A stretch of DNA of 13,159 bases from Candidatus Saccharibacteria bacterium RIFCSPHIGHO2_02_FULL_47_12 (GTDB lineage Bacteria > Patescibacteriota > Saccharimonadia > Saccharimonadales > JANWIN01), in contig MGCP01000046.1 of assembly GCA_001790455.1 (NCBI GenBank), positions 1-13,159 on the forward strand, read 5' to 3'. The notes beneath the pieces are model-generated. The model was given only the letters and a program-made list of their open reading frames with translations, had not been told where the DNA came from and searched no databases. Both the position numbers and the translations under genes were made by a program. Shown here in pieces: positions 11,658 to 13,159 of this stretch (position 1 is the stretch's first letter; each line of letters opens with the position of its first letter).

Positions 11658-13159
11658 CCTTTATCTAGCTGTTCTAGCTTGTACTGGGTGGCGCGTTCGG
11701 CCGCCAGGCGGGTAAGCTCTGGGTCTTCGCCCTGGTTTACGAATATCATGGCGCTGCCTAGTAGAGGATGGGCTTCAGACACTTTTTCATACATCTGCTG
11801 GGCTAGCTTGCGGTAGCCTGGGTGACCCTGCGGGCTGGTGCGTAGCTCAAAGAAGTGAAAAGCTTCGCGGGCGTTCATGGTCACCTTCCAGCGCATTTTG
11901 TGGCCCAGGAGCGTGGCGTACTGAGCCTCGTAGCCATAACCTTGTGCCTGCAGTTTGCTGTAGAGTTCTGTAGATATGTCAAAGCACTGTTCAAACAACT
12001 CGGTCAGGCCGGCTTCTTCTACTAGCTCTGGTACCTCATAGCCAAAGCGTGGGGTAAGTGGCTGCCACTCTAGGTCGTCTACCATACGGTGTCGCTGCAG
12101 GTCACGAAATATGCCGTAATCGCAGATAAGATCCCAGCTATAATGAGCCATTTCTAGCGCACGGCCGGGTTTGTGCCGGCGATTTAGCCTCTCGCCTATG
12201 TAGGCTTCAAATACTTCTAGCTTTCTTTCATACGGCCAAGAGTCTACCTCTTTGGTAATTTCATCTAAAGAAAGGTTGCTGTGTTCGTACAACATATGTG
12301 GAACTAGATCTATTTCGTTTCTGGGCCAGAACGAACGAAGTGCAACAGGGTCTTTGTCGTTGCTGTAGCCCTCTTTTAGGTGTTGCTGTGCTAGATCACG
12401 TACATTGCCGCGAGTATTTGCTTGGTATGCCACAGTGGCACCACCGCGGTCTGGTTTGTCTGCCCTTTCTAGGAACGTGGGTATAACCTTGCGGCTTTCG
12501 GCCAAAATCTGTTCGCCTACATCTCTGGCTTCCAGGCTCTCGCTGGCTTGTAGGTGCATAATGAGGCTTTCTAACGCCTGTCCGCTGGCGAAAACTCCCA
12601 CAGTAGACTTTGTGGCCACTGGCAGCACTGGGCGAATGGCATCACACGCCTGGGCTCTGCATGCGGCCCGCCAGGCGCCGTCTTGCTTTTCTTTGGGTAC
12701 GTCAGAGCCTTGCTGGACGAATTCGGTTAGTTTGTGAACCATCTCTGTGTACAGGTCAAAGACTTGTTCCATGGATTCTTCGTAAGTTGCTCTAGTCTTG
12801 GCATCTAGCTCTTTGGGGGTAAAGAAGCGGTATTTGCCCTCAGCGTCTTTTTGATCAAAATATATGTAGCGGGTTGATTGTTCTAAATAAGAGGCTAGCC
12901 TGCCCCACTCAAGCTGCTTGGTCAGTAGGTTGCTGGCGCCTTCTACTACCACATGTTGGCCAACCAGTTGCTGTACGGAGTCATCGCCAAAGGCGGTAAT
13001 AACACGCTGTAAAAGCTTTTCGTCTTTGCCTGCACTGGTTGCAAACTCGTCTAGAATGGTTACGCGCATATCGTCGCCGCGGCGCGACAGTCTGGCCATG
13101 GCAGCGGCAATGGTTAGGGCGCTTAGTTTGTCTGTAAAGGCATAGACGTTGCCTTCTGT
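11654..13159 (-). CDS. thyX: Double-domain ThyX-family (FAD-dependent thymidylate synthase-like) protein, 5' end beyond window
   Basis: ThyX enzymes make dTMP from dUMP using FAD, NADPH and methylene-tetrahydrofolate. The frame is open to the window edge: 20 codons (TEGNVYAFTDKLSALTIAAA) precede the Met at 13099, so that Met is not the true start and 501 residues are visible. Canonical ThyX is roughly half this length, and two ThyX-like domains are seen. Counting from the Met at 13099, residues 65-78 read WGRLASYLEQSTRY, matching the second part of RHRxxSxNExSxRY, while residues 336-338 keep RHR but continue as MVDDLEWQ. Other family-like stretches are RPVLPVATKSTVGVFASGQA and RWKVTMNAREAFHFFELR. 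Each half thus keeps a complementary part of the motif. Enzymatic activity is likely but not proven. It ends in TGA inside a promoter -35 box. Confidence 0.88.
   Translation of the reverse strand, partial: TEGNVYAFTDKLSALTIAAAMARLSRRGDDMRVTILDEFATSAGKDEKLLQRVITAFGDDSVQQLVGQHVVVEGASNLLTKQLEWGRLASYLEQSTRYIYFDQKDAEGKYRFFTPKELDAKTRATYEESMEQVFDLYTEMVHKLTEFVQQGSDVPKEKQDGAWRAACRAQACDAIRPVLPVATKSTVGVFASGQALESLIMHLQASESLEARDVGEQILAESRKVIPTFLERADKPDRGGATVAYQANTRGNVRDLAQQHLKEGYSNDKDPVALRSFWPRNEIDLVPHMLYEHSNLSLDEITKEVDSWPYERKLEVFEAYIGERLNRRHKPGRALEMAHYSWDLICDYGIFRDLQRHRMVDDLEWQPLTPRFGYEVPELVEEAGLTELFEQCFDISTELYSKLQAQGYGYEAQYATLLGHKMRWKVTMNAREAFHFFELRTSPQGHPGYRKLAQQMYEKVSEAHPLLGSAMIFVNQGEDPELTRLAAERATQYKLEQLDKG

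Noticed and set aside
12405..12737. 110-codon open frame on the plus strand
   Set aside because: It is fully antisense to the ThyX-family gene, lacks a Shine-Dalgarno and has no recognisable features.
1..13159. CRISPR array, insertion sequence or transposase
   Set aside because: No regularly spaced identical repeats with unique spacers and no transposase-like protein were seen. The repeats present are short regulatory or boundary elements.

Overview
Every gene in this window lies on the minus strand, so transcription runs from high to low coordinates. TGA serves as an ordinary stop codon throughout, so this is standard bacterial code 11. The double-length ThyX-type protein beside rplJ-rplL, the compact overlapping genes and the general protein style suggest a member of the Patescibacteria/CPR, perhaps Candidatus Saccharibacteria. 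That placement is an inference with moderate confidence.

Core-genome half (about 9.5-13.16 kb): a double ThyX-family protein whose 5' end is off the window (11654-13159); a leader region with a consensus promoter, a 24-codon ORF and an intrinsic terminator (11477-11657); a 63-aa protein gene with a near-perfect Shine-Dalgarno (11234-11425); a second consensus promoter, an L10-leader RNA and an alternative terminator (11065-11237); then rplJ, rplL and an unrecognised 138-aa gene. A bidirectional terminator at 9495-9524 closes this unit.

Accessory half (1-9433): a type I restriction-modification locus, AT-richer by eye than the core half. In order of transcription it holds hsdM, a NYN-domain putative nuclease, a Fic-domain AMP-transferase with a C-terminal winged helix, two small proteins sharing an I-x-NSNI-xxx-S-x-NV-x-Q motif, hsdS, an OLD-like ABC-ATPase/Toprim protein, and hsdR (3' end off the window). 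Most junctions overlap by 4-11 nt, so these five non-hsd genes appear built into the R-M operon. hsdM, hsdS and hsdR would methylate and restrict DNA. The NYN, Fic and OLD-like proteins are plausible back-up effectors; that role is inferred.

The main structural observations are: (1) a degenerate repeat of the hsdM 3' end occurs after hsdM, after the NYN gene and after fic, as if those genes arrived as cassettes; (2) four copies of the half-site KTAAAGTW form two inverted pairs over the fic promoter; (3) an attenuator-like leader lies downstream of the ThyX gene; (4) two copies of a 36-bp palindrome lie exactly 360 bp apart, each just after a regulatory RNA element; (5) the ThyX signature is split into complementary halves in the two domains.
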